Made by a program: the position numbers and the translations under genes. 64,000 bases of DNA, taken from the NCBI GenBank assembly GCA_002778195.1, contig PCDI01000018.1:631283-695282 (forward strand). Reading direction: 5' to 3'. Source of the DNA: Raffaelea ambrosiae. Lineage: Eukaryota > Ascomycota > Sordariomycetes > Ophiostomatales > Ophiostomataceae. Below are positions 33,995-45,180 of the stretch, in pieces. Numbering within the stretch: the stretch's first letter is position 1; every line of letters starts with the position of its first letter. The notes under the pieces were generated by a model. That model was not told where the DNA came from. It saw only the letters and a program-made list of their open reading frames with translations, and made no database searches.

Positions 33995-35544
33995 ATGGGA
34001 TGGCGAACGTTCATTTCCCTCTTCTTTTTGCCTTGCCTTCCTCCAACAAAAACGACGATAATCCAAAAAAAAAGAAGACAATGATCATGAACATTTTTCA
34101 TGACGACCCGCATCCATCAGCGCTTTATGACTGGGTTTTTTTCTCCTCATTATTTACCGACCGAAAGCGCACAGCTGTGCGCACACCCATACCCATCCTC
34201 GAAATGCACGACGCTAAATCTTTTTTATGTCCATTTTTTGTCACTTCTTGCCCCCCTTTTTTCTGGTTTGGCCTTCTGCTAGTTTTGCTCTACAGCCATT
34301 TCTCAACTCATGACAAGTTTTTTTTTGTTGGATTCTTCCTCTCTTTCTTTCCCTATTCGTTATCTCATTGGCAAAAAGCGCTGTTGTTCTTTTTCATGTC
34401 CGAATCTGGCGGGTGGCTTTTTCCCAAGAAGATATACCATGCATTGCCCCCTTTTTTTGTTTCTTGTTTTATTTGCAACCCCCCCCCCCCCCTTTTTTTT
34501 TTTTCTCTCTTTCTGGTGTTCGATTCTTTTTTATGTGAACGTGTACACATTCTGGGCACGGGGGTGTCTTTCTGTATTGTTATTCTGGTTTGTATATACA
34601 CGACATGTTGTGTTATGTATGGAGATTTGTTGTTTGTTTCCAGCAAGTTACGGCGATTCTTTTATATATATTCCTCCGTATGTGGGCCTTTCTTTTGCTA
34701 CTTTTTTTCTCTATACATTTGTTCTGGTGGGTGTACAGAGTAACCACTACGTAAAATGTGTGTATTTGTGCTTGTGTTTAATACTGTTCTCATTGGAGTA
34801 TCGACATGACCGTTCACGATTGCGAGATGAAATGCACAACCAATTTACGTCTTTTGAGATCTTACAAGTGTGAAAGAGATGTACCCATTGTGGAATACAT
34901 TTCCTATCTATGTATGAAACGTATGGCTAGAAGATTGGATGCATTTGTTTGTGGGCTTGTTTGTGTCCACAATCCACATGTGTTTCCCCTAGTCCGGGGA
35001 AGAAATCCACGAGGACAGAGAAAATAGGAAGAGAGAATAATGTTGGGTATATGTAGAAATGAAAGACGTAGCCAAGAGAGGTGGTCTTTTCGTTGTATGC
35101 ATAAAGAACAGGACCAACAAAAAAAAAGCATGCCAGCAGGGAGACTCGGAAGTATGAAAGAAAAGAGAAAAGAAAGGGAGGGGAAAAGAAACAAAAAAAA
35201 GAAACAAAGGATCCCCCCGCAAAAAAACAAGGCTTACATACACACTCCATCGCGTCCAGATTGTGAAATCCTTTTCATCCCATATACCGCCCATATTTTT
35301 ATCAACGCCCGTCAAAAAGAGTTCCTTTTTTTTCCCTTATCCCGTAGATCCAGCCCCGACCTCCCAAAAATGATTGTCGTATCCTCATCCTCGTTCCCGT
35401 TCTCGTTCCCGTTCTCATCCTCGCTCTCATCCTCGTTCGAGCCCTCCTTTCCTATCACTCGGATCCTCCCTTGAACCCTTACCCCTATCCTGCCCTGTCC
35501 TGGCCTTTTTTTTTGTTTTTCCCTTCTCTCTTGATTCCCATCAC
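33995..35544. other. convergent intergenic region between Far1-like and velvet genes
   Basis: About 1.5 kb of T-rich sequence on the Far1 side (34120-34720, including a 14-base C tract at 34489-34502 followed by T) and A-rich sequence on the velvet side (35100-35230). Both are consistent with 3' UTRs and polyadenylation zones. A short degenerate repeat of TCGTTCCCGTTC/TCATCC type lies at about 35380-35440, inside the probable velvet 3' UTR. No gene is recognised. Confidence 0.55.
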
Positions 35545-37581
35545 TCAACTCCGCCTCGATCGCTTCCGTCCCTTGCCAGAAGAAGTTCCCTCGCCGTCGT
35601 TATTGTTGTTGTTGCCGCCGTCGCCCCCCCCGTCTTCCTCGCTCTCGTCCCGGCCGTGCGATGCATTGGTCTTGTCGTTGCCCTTCTTGATGGAGATCAG
35701 ACACCCTTGCTCCTTGAGGCGCTTGGTCAGGGGCGTGCTCGCCTGCATGCCCGGGAAGTCCTTGGCGTTGTACACGGTGAACACGTCGCTCATGGCCACG
35801 GCCTGCACGGGCGACGAGCCGCCCGCGCGCATCCCCAGCGGGTCCAGCACGACCAGCGCAAACTTGAGGCGGAAGGCTCCCGGGGTGCGGCACGACAGGT
35901 CCGGGAAGCAGAAGAAGCAGCCCTCCTGGCCGTGCTCGTCCTGGCCCACAAAGGGCGAGCTCACCAGCGTGCCCATGAGGCGGCGCTGCTGGCGGTAGTC
36001 CTCGGGCATGGCCGAGTTGTCCTGCTCGCCCGTCTCGTTCCAGATGGAGCAGTGCAGGACGGTGAACTGGAAGCGCAGGCGCATGCTGATGGCCTCGGGC
36101 GTGGCGTCCGGGTCGTCAATGGTGAGCTGCACAATGGGCGGTGGGTCGATGACGCGGCGGTCGCGCTCGCCAAAGCCGCACGAGCGGGCGGCGACGGGCT
36201 GCTGGCGGACACGGATGCGGTACTCAGACGAAGGCGGCGGTGGAGGCGGCGGCGGTGAGATGGCGTCCGAGGGCAAGGAAGACGACGACGGCGGAAGAGG
36301 AGGAGCATGGGCACTGAGAGGGGTCACGCCGACAGCCGATGGGGTCGGGCTGATGAGCAGGTGTTGTTGTTGTTGTTGCTGTTGCTGTTGCTGTTGTTGC
36401 TGGGACTTGGCCGAAGCGATGGCTGTAGAAATGGGAGGCACGGCCGGTGGGCTGTGGTGGTAGCGGTGCTGATGATGCTGGTGGTATATGGATGACGGAT
36501 GGGACAGCGGTGGCGGTGGCTGTTGGTGGTAGCTCTGAGTCGGCTGTGGAGGGAAGTAGCTGTTGTTGCTGTGGTTGCTGTGGTTGCTCCTCTGCGAGCC
36601 TGCGTCGTCTGCCAGCAGGCTGGTGATGGACATCTGCTTGGCATCCGCCCGTGGAGAGCCAGACACGGACGGCAGACGGTCCCCGCCAAGGCTCGGCGAG
36701 CCATTCTGGTGCTGGCTGTGGATGCTGTGGATGGGCGGATACGTGGCCGAGCTGAGGTTGCTGGGTGTTGGGTAAGCAGCGGCAGCGGCGGCGGCCTTGG
36801 CACGGCTCAGACTAAAGTCTGGAGACGATGTCGGCGCTGGCTGGTAGGACGGTGGTGGCTGGGGATATTGCTGCTGGAGCTGATGCTGGTGCTGCTGGTG
36901 GGAGTAGCGGACGCGGTCTGGCTCGTCGGAGCGGTCGCTCGACGCCGTCGATTGGGTCGGCGAGAGCCGCAGGTCCGGGCCTGAGCGCGGGTTGCTGCGG
37001 CCGCTCCCCTGGATGCCCGGCAGGCTATGGAGGCCCGAGACTTCGAGAGTCGGCGCAGGGAGCTGTGGTGGTGTCTGGCCCACGGGGGACGGTGTGGCAT
37101 AGTCGCCGGCGCCGCCACTTCTGTTGTTGTTGTTGTTGTTGTTGCTGCTGTAGTAGGAGGACGAGTGTCGGCCAGACGATGTGGATGAGGGATACAGAGA
37201 GGTGTCCCGGCTGCTGCTGGTGCTGCTGGATAGTGCTGCTGGTGGCAGGGCGCTGGAGATGCTGTGCGGCGATGAGGAGGAGGGCGAAGAGGAGGAGGCC
37301 GCAGCAGCCGAGAACAAGCTGGAGGGGCCCGGCAGCTGGGTCCGTTCCCGGGGAGGTGGTGGTGGGTGTGGGTTGCTGGTTACGGCTGCCGCCGCCGCCG
37401 CTGTTGCTGGGGGAGGTGGCGAGGCTGTTGTTGCTGAGTCGTGCGAGTAGTACTCGCTGCTGCTGTGCCGAGGAGGAGGATAGAGGAGCTCTTGGCCGCT
37501 CCAAGCGTGGTGCGGTCTCGCCATAGTGTCACCCATGGAAAGGCCAAAGCTGTGGGGAGCGAGCTCGACGACTGTAGACAT
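35545..37581 (-). CDS. velC: velvet-domain developmental regulator, VelC-like
   Basis: Velvet proteins are fungal transcription regulators of sexual development and secondary metabolism, with an NF-kB-like DNA-binding fold. This is a single-exon gene of 678 residues. I start at ATG 37581-37579 (MSTVVELAPHSFGLSMGDTM), the first in-frame ATG; the frame upstream is open but has none. Residues 1-450 are Ser/Pro/Gln-rich and disordered, with poly-Q near 36361-36400. The velvet domain occupies about 452-632: CGFGERDRRVIDPPPIVQL, HCSIWNETGEQDNSAMPEDY, QQRRLMGTLVSSPFVG, CFFCFPDLSCRTPGAFRLKF, SDVFTVYNAKDFPGMQ and LTKRLKEQGCLISIKKG. A C-terminal velvet domain after a long N-terminal region fits VelC better than VosA or VelB. 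The tail is acidic with a basic end (GKGRKRSRRS). VelC rather than another velvet paralogue is my inference. Confidence 0.9.
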   Translation of the reverse strand: MSTVVELAPHSFGLSMGDTMARPHHAWSGQELLYPPPRHSSSEYYSHDSATTASPPPPATAAAAAAVTSNPHPPPPPRERTQLPGPSSLFSAAAASSSSPSSSSPHSISSALPPAALSSSTSSSRDTSLYPSSTSSGRHSSSYYSSNNNNNNNRSGGAGDYATPSPVGQTPPQLPAPTLEVSGLHSLPGIQGSGRSNPRSGPDLRLSPTQSTASSDRSDEPDRVRYSHQQHQHQLQQQYPQPPPSYQPAPTSSPDFSLSRAKAAAAAAAYPTPSNLSSATYPPIHSIHSQHQNGSPSLGGDRLPSVSGSPRADAKQMSITSLLADDAGSQRSNHSNHSNNSYFPPQPTQSYHQQPPPPLSHPSSIYHQHHQHRYHHSPPAVPPISTAIASAKSQQQQQQQQQQQQQHLLISPTPSAVGVTPLSAHAPPLPPSSSSLPSDAISPPPPPPPPSSEYRIRVRQQPVAARSCGFGERDRRVIDPPPIVQLTIDDPDATPEAISMRLRFQFTVLHCSIWNETGEQDNSAMPEDYRQQRRLMGTLVSSPFVGQDEHGQEGCFFCFPDLSCRTPGAFRLKFALVVLDPLGMRAGGSSPVQAVAMSDVFTVYNAKDFPGMQASTPLTKRLKEQGCLISIKKGNDKTNASHGRDESEEDGGGDGGNNNNNDGEGTSSGKGRKRSRRS

Positions 37582-37630
37582 TGAGGGAGAGACTGGGATA
37601 AGAGGAGGATGGGAAGGGTGTTTATGTGAA

Positions 37631-37671
37631 TGAGGTTTCTGAGGTTTCTGAGGTTTCTGATATTTCTGAGG
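37631..37671. repeat. 9-bp tandem repeat (TGAGGTTTC) in the velvet 5' leader
   Basis: Three perfect and two degenerate copies, about 50 bp upstream of the chosen start codon of the velvet gene. Confidence 0.85.
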
Positions 37672-38094
37672 TCGATGTTGTTGTTGAGGTCGATGCTGTT
37701 GAGGTTGGTGGTACGAGAAAGAGGAAAGGAAGGAGAGAGAAAAAGAAAAGGAAAAAAAAAAAAAAGAGTAAGAAGTGAGTATATATGCAAGATGCAAGTG
37801 AGTATGTGTGCGTGTGAGTGAGACTATGGGGGTGGGGTGGGAACTCGTGTGTTATGTATGAGAGAGGACCAGGAAGGATAAAGGATGTGAGAGCGTATAT
37901 GTCTGGGAAAATGGGGTGTCTGTGTTTCACTCCAGATCCCAGGAAGAGACGGGTGCATGTATATAAAATCAACGGTCACTAGTCGCCGAGGAAGCTGGGC
38001 AAAGATCGTCTTCTGGCGTGGGATGGGACGAGCTGGAGCGGATTCTGGGTGAATGCGGTCTTGTTTTGCCTTTGCTTTTGGCGTGTCAATTTTT

Positions 38095-38169
38095 CGACTT
38101 TCTGTTTTTCGACTTTTCGACTTTCCGACTTCTCGACTTCCCGACTTCTCGACTTCTCGACTTCTCGAC
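38095..38169. repeat. 8-bp tandem repeat (CGACTTCT, degenerate)
   Basis: About eight copies of a CGACTTYY unit, upstream of the velvet gene. Confidence 0.85.
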
Positions 38170-40969
38170 GGCTTGCCTTCCGTGTGTGGTCGGCGTGCGA
38201 TTGGGGGTCCCTTTTCTCTTGTCGTGTCTTGTTCTCCGTTTCTTTCGCTTTTCTTCTCCCTTGCCCACTTTCTGTTTCACTTCCCTACTGCACACACACA
38301 CACACACAACGTAGCAGTCAGTTATCGGTGATTCTGCAGGAAGCCGAACCTAGTCGGTGGATTGCGATGGGTTGGGCTGCAAGGGATGGGCCAAACTGTG
38401 GCTTACTCGAAACAACGTGTGGAAGACGGGCTGACACGGGCAGGACAAGGCAGGACGAGCTGAACGGCGACGGCTTGTGGCGGCCACACGCAGGCGTCCT
38501 CGCAAATTAACAGACAACGAAAAAAACGGGCGGCCAGGCAGCCCGGGGGTGTATTCTGGGGGTACACGAAGCAAGGGCTGTCAGAGAATAACAGAAATCA
38601 CAGAGGAAGAAGGGATAATAGTGGCTGGCTGGCTGGCTGGCTGGCTGGACGAGGAAGCACAGTCCAAAGTGGTATTGGCGTGTTGGCTTGTGTCTTGACT
38701 TTGACTTTGTCCTTTCTGTCCTTGTCGTTGGCGGTGCTGGACCCGAGTGCGGATGATGTTGCAGTGCTGTTGCAGTGCTGTTGTGGTCTTGGTTGTATTT
38801 CTCGTTTCTTCCCGTCTCTTGTCCTGACCTCTGATGTTTGCTGGTAGCTCTCTCTCTTTCTCTTGTTTGCAAGAGAGTCTTGTCAGACACGTAACCGAGC
38901 TGGCAACACGAGCAGAGAAGAGGACAGAAAGAGAGGAACAAACACAGAACGACACAGAACGACACAGGACACAAAAAAAGAGATAAAGAGACAAAAGGAT
39001 ACAAAACCGACACAGAACACAGAACACGAAACAAAAAGACACAGGAAAGATCCAAGAACCGACACAGAGCACAGAACACGGAAAGACACCGAAAAGACAC
39101 AAGGCCAATGCACAAGAGACACTGCACAAGAATTGGCGTGGTGGTGCTTCGCAGGCAGAAAAAAAAAAAGAAAAAAAAAACACAAAGAAACAGAGAAAAG
39201 AAAAAAGAAAAAAAAAAAAAAAAAAAAAAGACACGCTCAAATATGACTTGTCGGAGAACAGAGCCGGAAGGAGCAACGACAGGCTAAGCGATCTGCAAGC
39301 GGTTCTTTGCTGAAAAAAAGAGTGTGTGTGATTCCAACAGGCAAGCAAGGCGCGGGCGCTGGTGGGTGCTGTTGCATATGGTGCTGTGGGGATTCTTTCT
39401 CTCTCTTTTTTTTTGTCTTTTTTTGTCTTTTTTTTTGTGTCACTCTTCTTTTGTCCTTTTCTCCCTCTCTCTTCTTGAACAGATCCCTGCTGGGGACGTG
39501 ATCCCTGGGAAACGATCCCTCCTGGAAAACGCCGCACTGGTTGCACAGCGTCAATGTTTCTGGGAAGCCGGGACGAGGGCAGATGGATGGCGAATGACGG
39601 ATGTGTGGCTGCTTTTTATTTTCTGCAATTTCGACAGAGCAGCTGTTGGTTGGGTTGGTGAGATGGCAAGCTGGCGAGTGGGCACGTTGGCGAGCTGGCG
39701 AATTGCGATCTGTGCCGTTCTCTCGAGGTCATGTGGCCGCGATGCGGTGATCTTGTGATGACGATGATGGTGGATTGTTGCTGTCGGGCTGGTGGAAGTC
39801 CAAGCTTTGGGTTGGACAAAAAAGCAAGGCCAAAATGAGAGTCTGGACAGGCTTGGGGAGCGAGAAAGCGAGAGTGAGAGACAAGAAAGCGAGGACAACG
39901 GCGAGGGGGAAATGTACGCCTCTGGCTGGTGTCCGTGGAGCAAGCAAGCAGCACGGGCAGGATGCTGGCATATCTATATAGTATATCATCGGCAGCTGTC
40001 AATTTGCAGTCGAGGATGATGTGTCGTGGTGGTAGCGGTGGTGGTGGTGGTGTGTGTGTGTGTGTACGAGTATGTGATGGACGCCACCCGGCACGAGAGG
40101 GGGGTGCAGGTAAATGTTTAATATTATAGTAGATAGGAATAGAGCTCGGAAGGGGACCACAGGGGGGAGGGTGCAGGGGAAGGGGCGTGCGCGAGCGGGC
40201 TGCCTTGTATAAGTATGGAACGGCGAGGGAAGGAACAATAAATAAATAGAATCACACAATATAAAAAGACAGCGAGAGGGGGGGGATATGGAGGCCCGGT
40301 ATAGTTGAGGCAGGAACGAATGGAAGAGGGCGAAAGATTAAAAAAAAGAAAAAAAAAAAAAAGAAAGAAGAAAGAAGAGGCGTTGGGTGGACTGTTCCTT
40401 TCTGGCTTCTGGTTTCTGGTTTCTGTTTTCCGTTCTCTGTCTTTAATGTATTTCTTTTCTTTTTGCCCGTCCATCTGCTGGGCCTATATATACGAGAATA
40501 CACACGCTATACGAGACTACACACGCAAAGCCTGGCTCGCGGGGGCCACACAGACAGGAACAGAGTCAAAGTGCAGGCCAGCAGGACCTGTCGAGGAGGA
40601 CGAGGACCACGGAAGAAAGGAGGGCTCTGGAAGACGAGGGGGGGTGACAGATGTGTGGAATGGAGGGGAGGCACGAGCGAGGGGCCGAGAATCGAGAGCG
40701 GAGAACCATAGAACATCGAACACAGAACGCAGAGACGAGAGACGACAGGCACGGCGAACACAGCGAGCATATCAAGCACGGTTACAGACCGACAACACGG
40801 TGAGCAGCAAACGGGACAAAGCGTTTGCCATGCAGATCTGGCCGGGACATGGGTCAGAGGTGAAAGGCAAAAAGGGAAAACGAAAAAAGGCCGGCGGACG
40901 AGGGCGGACGAGCAAGGCAGAGGAGAACAAGCCAGAGAAACCAGCCAAGCAGGGGAAGGGTCGAGAAGG

Positions 40970-41080
40970 AATAGCGCCGGAACAGCGCCGGAACAAGACC
41001 GGAACAGGACCAGAACGGAACCAGAACAGGGCCAGAACAGGGCCAGAGCAGGACAGGACCAGAACAAGACGAGACACTGG
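40970..41080. repeat. degenerate tandem repeat of about 10-12 bp (CCGGAACAGG/CCAGAACAGG)
   Basis: A purine-rich run in which the core CAGAACA/CGGAACA recurs about nine times with small spacing changes. Confidence 0.75.
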
Positions 41081-41699
41081 CGGCGGGAGGTGATCGATGC
41101 CGGCAATGGTTGCTTGCGGTCGACAGTGCGAGACGAAGAGACTGGCAGAGCAGAGTTTGGGGATGTCCTTCTGGCACACACTACTAAGCAGCCGTCATGG
41201 TTCTGGATATGCCAGACAGCGGCAGGCAGACGGGGAACATGGGGCGAGACAAAAAAACTGCTCCCCCAAACACAGAGTGACCAAGTGACAAGAGAGACAG
41301 AGTGAGAGACCAAGTGACAGGCGAGACTGAGTGACAGATAGACTGAGCGACAGAGCGAGTGACAGAGTACAAAGAAGGGGCGTGCGAAAAAGAAGGGTCT
41401 CAGCAAGAGGGCATAAAGAGAAGGGGGGTGTGGACGAGAAGAGGGCGAGAGCAGGGCAAGGGGGGTGGGGGTGGCTGTTGCAAAGGGGTGGGTGTAGGAA
41501 CGGAGAGACGATATAGGTGTTGGATCTAGAATCCGAAATAATATGGGGGAAGACGATCGAGGAAAACTGGAACGGGTGGGAGCATTGGGAACACATGGAC
41601 GGGGGAGAAGAGGGAAGGGGGTGAGCCAAGAAAGGATCGGAGGATTCCGAGAGGAAGAGAGAAAGAGAGAAGCGAAGCGAGGAAGAAAGAAAGGTGCGT

Positions 41700-41930
41700 G
41701 AGAGGAGGGCAAGAACAGGACGGGCGAGGAAAAGAAAAGGAAGAACAGGACGAGCGAGGAAAAGAAGAGCAAAACGAGCGAAGCGAGGACAAGAAAAGGA
41801 AGAACAGGACGAGCGTAGCGAGGAAACGAAAAAGAAGAACAGAACAAGCGTAGCGAGGAAAAGAAAAAAAGAAACAAACGGAGCGAAGCGAGGAAAAGAA
41901 AAAAAGAAAAGGGAACAAGCGTAGGGAGAA
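41700..41930. repeat. purine-rich imperfect tandem repeats (GAGCGAAGCGAGGAAAAGAA type)
   Basis: Units of roughly 30-50 bp built from GAGCG(A/T)AGCGAGG, AAAAGAAAAGG and AAGAACAGGAC recur at least five times. Nearly the whole segment is A/G on the plus strand. Confidence 0.75.
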
Positions 41931-44900
41931 AAAAAAAACAGCGAACCAGAAGACGGACATTTGAGGTACGGACAAACTGCAGACAAGTGTGTAGACAATT
42001 GCCCAAGACAACCGGAGAAAAGAGCCAAAAAAAAGACGACAAAGACCCGAAGACCAGTCCAGGGGACGTGCAGATGGGCGTGTGCGGCAGGTTGCTGGGG
42101 GTGTACAGCCCAGGGGAGGGGGGGAGCAGACGGGCATATTGGCTGACGCATCGAGACTGGCTGGAGAGACAGCAAGGAACGACGAACCAGCTGCTCCTGC
42201 TGCTCATGCCATGTACTATGTAGTTGCATGCACTGCACGGCTGCTTGGGGGAGGACAAGGCGAGGGGGCGCCTGTCCGAACAAGGCAATCCCTACTTACA
42301 CTGGCGCCGTGTGGGCGCGCTGGAGGGCACACGGTGCTGGCCACGTTTTGGGGCTGCGGCGTAGACAGGAAACAGGATGAATAACCAACTGCTAGTTAGC
42401 TCGCAACCATACAAGTGTCAAGCAGACAGGCACCAGCAACCTGGGATGCGGAGCTTCAAAAAGCGTTGTGCTGTTGGCATCACGGGCACTAGTGGCAGTT
42501 GGGAGGGATAGAAGGGAAGGAAAAAGAAGGCAAAGAGAAGAAGGCAAAGGAGGCAGACTGGAAAAAAGGTTGAACAAGAGGTGCAGAGCGTGAAGAATCG
42601 ACGAGGACAGGTAGAAAAAAGGCGAGACGAGGTAGAAAAAGGCTGCGAAATAGGTCGAAAAAGGTAGAAAAAAGGTAGAAAAAGGCTGAAACGAGACGTC
42701 TGCATTTTCTACTTCTCCACAAACTGCTCGCAATGCAGACGTCACAAGTCAGACCCGCTGGGCCGTTTTTCTTTTGTTTTTCTGTTTTCTGTTTTGGTCG
42801 TCTGTCGGTTTCTGGTTTCTGGTGTCTGTTTTTTTTTTCCCCCATTCGCTGTGTCGTGGTGTCGTTGAGAACCTGCCCGCTAGGGCGGCTTGGCTTGGCA
42901 GGTGGCCGTCATCCCACGTCGACATCTGGCCGACACCACCCGTTCTGGGGCGGCTGCATCAAGACTGTGGCTCCCTGCTTTTTGTTGTTGTGTTCCCTTC
43001 TTTTGTTCCCTTCTTTTGTTCCTTCCTTTCTCCTCTTTTACCCAGTATTGTCCCCTCGCTGGAAATGATGGACAGGCCTGGTGTCTGACCAGCACATCGA
43101 TCAGCCCACGCGGGACTCGGGATGAACAGGGAGACAGCAAACGCCAAGGGGCGCGCTGGCCGAGACTCGCTGGCCAAGACTCGCTGACGGCATAAAAAAA
43201 ACCAAAAAAAAAAAACAGTCTGCCAGACGACCAGGCTGAAAGGCTGAGCCGTCTTCAGACGAAACATGGGCTGCGCCAGCACAGAAAGAGGCAAAAATGA
43301 AAGGGAAAACAAGGCAAGGGAGACAAGAACAGTCCGTCCTGAAAGACTCCTACAACCAGAAACACCAACACGCAGTCCTTCTCCCCCCCCCCCCTCCCTC
43401 CCTGGCCGTATCCCTGCCCTCTCCCCCATTCCAACGTGTTGGAAACTAGCCGTTTTGTGTCTTCATTTTCACCCTGGTTTGTGTTTTTTGTACTATGTAG
43501 TTAGTTGCTCCTTTGCTCTCTTTTGCCCTTTTTTCTTTCTTTTCTTTCTTTCTCTTCTTTCTCGTGGGCCGACCGTCTTGTCTCGCTCTCGGTTTCCATG
43601 TGCTCATCGCCTCTTCGGCTGGTCAATCTTGTCGCCGGGCTAGCCCCCTTTCTGGCCCTCCCTGGCCTTCCCTCCCTGGCCCTCCCTGGCTTACAACACC
43701 TGTTTTCCCACGTGCTGCACGCCAGCAACCCCGGAAGGGGAAAAAAAAAAAGAAAGAAAGCTCGCTGTCCTATGTACGTGGACTGTGGCTTGCTCTCTCT
43801 GTCCGTGAGACTCTCCCTGCATACCTTGTGGCCTTAGTTTCCTTGTGTCCTCACCGGGATTCTGTGTTCTTGTGTTTCTGTGCTTTCTTTTCTTTTTCTT
43901 GTCTCCCTGCCTACATCGGCAATACGAGCACAGGCAACTGACTTCTTGGCCCATGCCTGCCTCTTACTTGCTTCTGCATGTGCATCTTCCGTGCTCACCT
44001 CCCGTGATGCGCTGCTTGAGCACACACGAGAAGGGGGACACATGCGCTTTGTTCTTCACAAAGTAGGAGACGACTCGTCCGAAACTAGTGAATAACTACT
44101 CGTCTACTATGTAGTTGGTTGCCTTCCCCGGATCGATGCACACCACACGGACCTCTTTGCGGCGTGTCCATGTCCTGCTCTCGGATGGGGTATCAGATGG
44201 GACATCGTAGGGGGGTTTATTTTTCTTTGAGTTTTTCCTTTAGTCTGATTCCGGGGGTTTCTTGGGTCGGTTCTGAGAAGGGAAAGGAGGATGAGAATCC
44301 GGTGCAACTGCCAAGACCGCACGAGAGTATCCGAGCGAAGATTGGCGAGGCCCGTCCATTTCGGGCCTTGCAGTGAATCGACCGTCTAGTTACATTCGGT
44401 CCCCATTTCCTTGGCCCAGGCGCGACCTCGGAAACCCCGATAAAGGCCTGCCAGGGAAGAGAATAGACTGTAGGTCCACGAGGAGACAATCAGACTGGTA
44501 CAAAATCATACGGACACACAAGAGGGTAAATGTCCAGGCCTGATGGTCGGGCGAGCCGGATAATATTCCTGGTCTGGAAAGGGTAGGAGAGAGGACAGCA
44601 ACCACCAGAGCCAAGACAAGACGACAAAAAAGCCGACAAGCCGCACGCACATGCCGACATCGACATTGAACCAGCTCTTGTCCGTCCGTGGCCCAGAGCC
44701 TGCAGACGCACAGGACAGGTCGAGTTCTGCGACGCAAAAGAAGGGGGGGAAAAGGGAAAAAAAAAAGAAAGAAGAAAAAAGAGATTGTTCCGTGTTGTGT
44801 CAAGTTGTTATTGGAGAGGCGGGATAAATCAAGTACCCGTACTTGGGAAAACGAGAAGAAAGTACTTCGTACATAATGAAAGAAAGTGTACGCAGACGGA

Positions 44901-45154
44901 CATGGTCACCATACAACCATGTAAAAACAGCACCACGGAAACCATGAAAACCACAAATACCGCAAGCAACTGCCACCAATACTACACAACACAACCACGG
45001 CTAAAAAACACGAAAGAAGAAGCAAACACGGCACACACACACAGAAGACTGAGGAACGGGCGGGTACTTTTTTAGCAATGGGAACAGAATGCGACCCTGA
45101 TTTCCGGGTTTCCAACTTTCTGACAGGGGAGGCAAGGCAACCCAAGGGCAACCT

Positions 45155-45180
45155 TGTGTGTGTGTGTGTGTGTGTGTGTG
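45155..45180. repeat. TG dinucleotide microsatellite
   Basis: Thirteen TG units in gene-poor DNA. Confidence 0.95.

Larger units (their letters stand above)
37582..42720 (-). promoter_or_regulatory. long upstream region of the velvet gene, pyrimidine-rich on the gene's strand
   Basis: About 5 kb with no supportable gene. On the minus strand, the sense strand of the velvet gene, it is largely C/T-rich, like an extended promoter or leader: the plus strand is A/G-rich at about 38880-39230, 40100-40400, 40580-41100 and 41250-42700. The longest minus-strand frame (40507-42288) encodes only Phe/Ser/Leu/Pro-rich low complexity. Tandem repeats of TGAGGTTTC (37631-37671) and CGACTTCT (38095-38169) lie near the gene. 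Confidence 0.4.

Noticed and set aside
35374..36258. 294-codon plus-strand frame opposite the velvet domain
   Set aside because: It is a shadow of the velvet-domain coding strand; Leu/Val/His-rich with no domain.
38581..39546. 321-codon minus-strand frame with hydrophobic stretches that could look like membrane segments
   Set aside because: The hydrophobic runs come from poly-T and T-rich repeats; there is no regular helix spacing or family signature.
40507..42288. 593-codon minus-strand frame
   Set aside because: The translation is Phe/Ser/Leu/Pro low complexity caused by pyrimidine-rich repeats. It has no domain, no conserved start context and no codon bias like real genes here. I treat it as leader or intergenic sequence.
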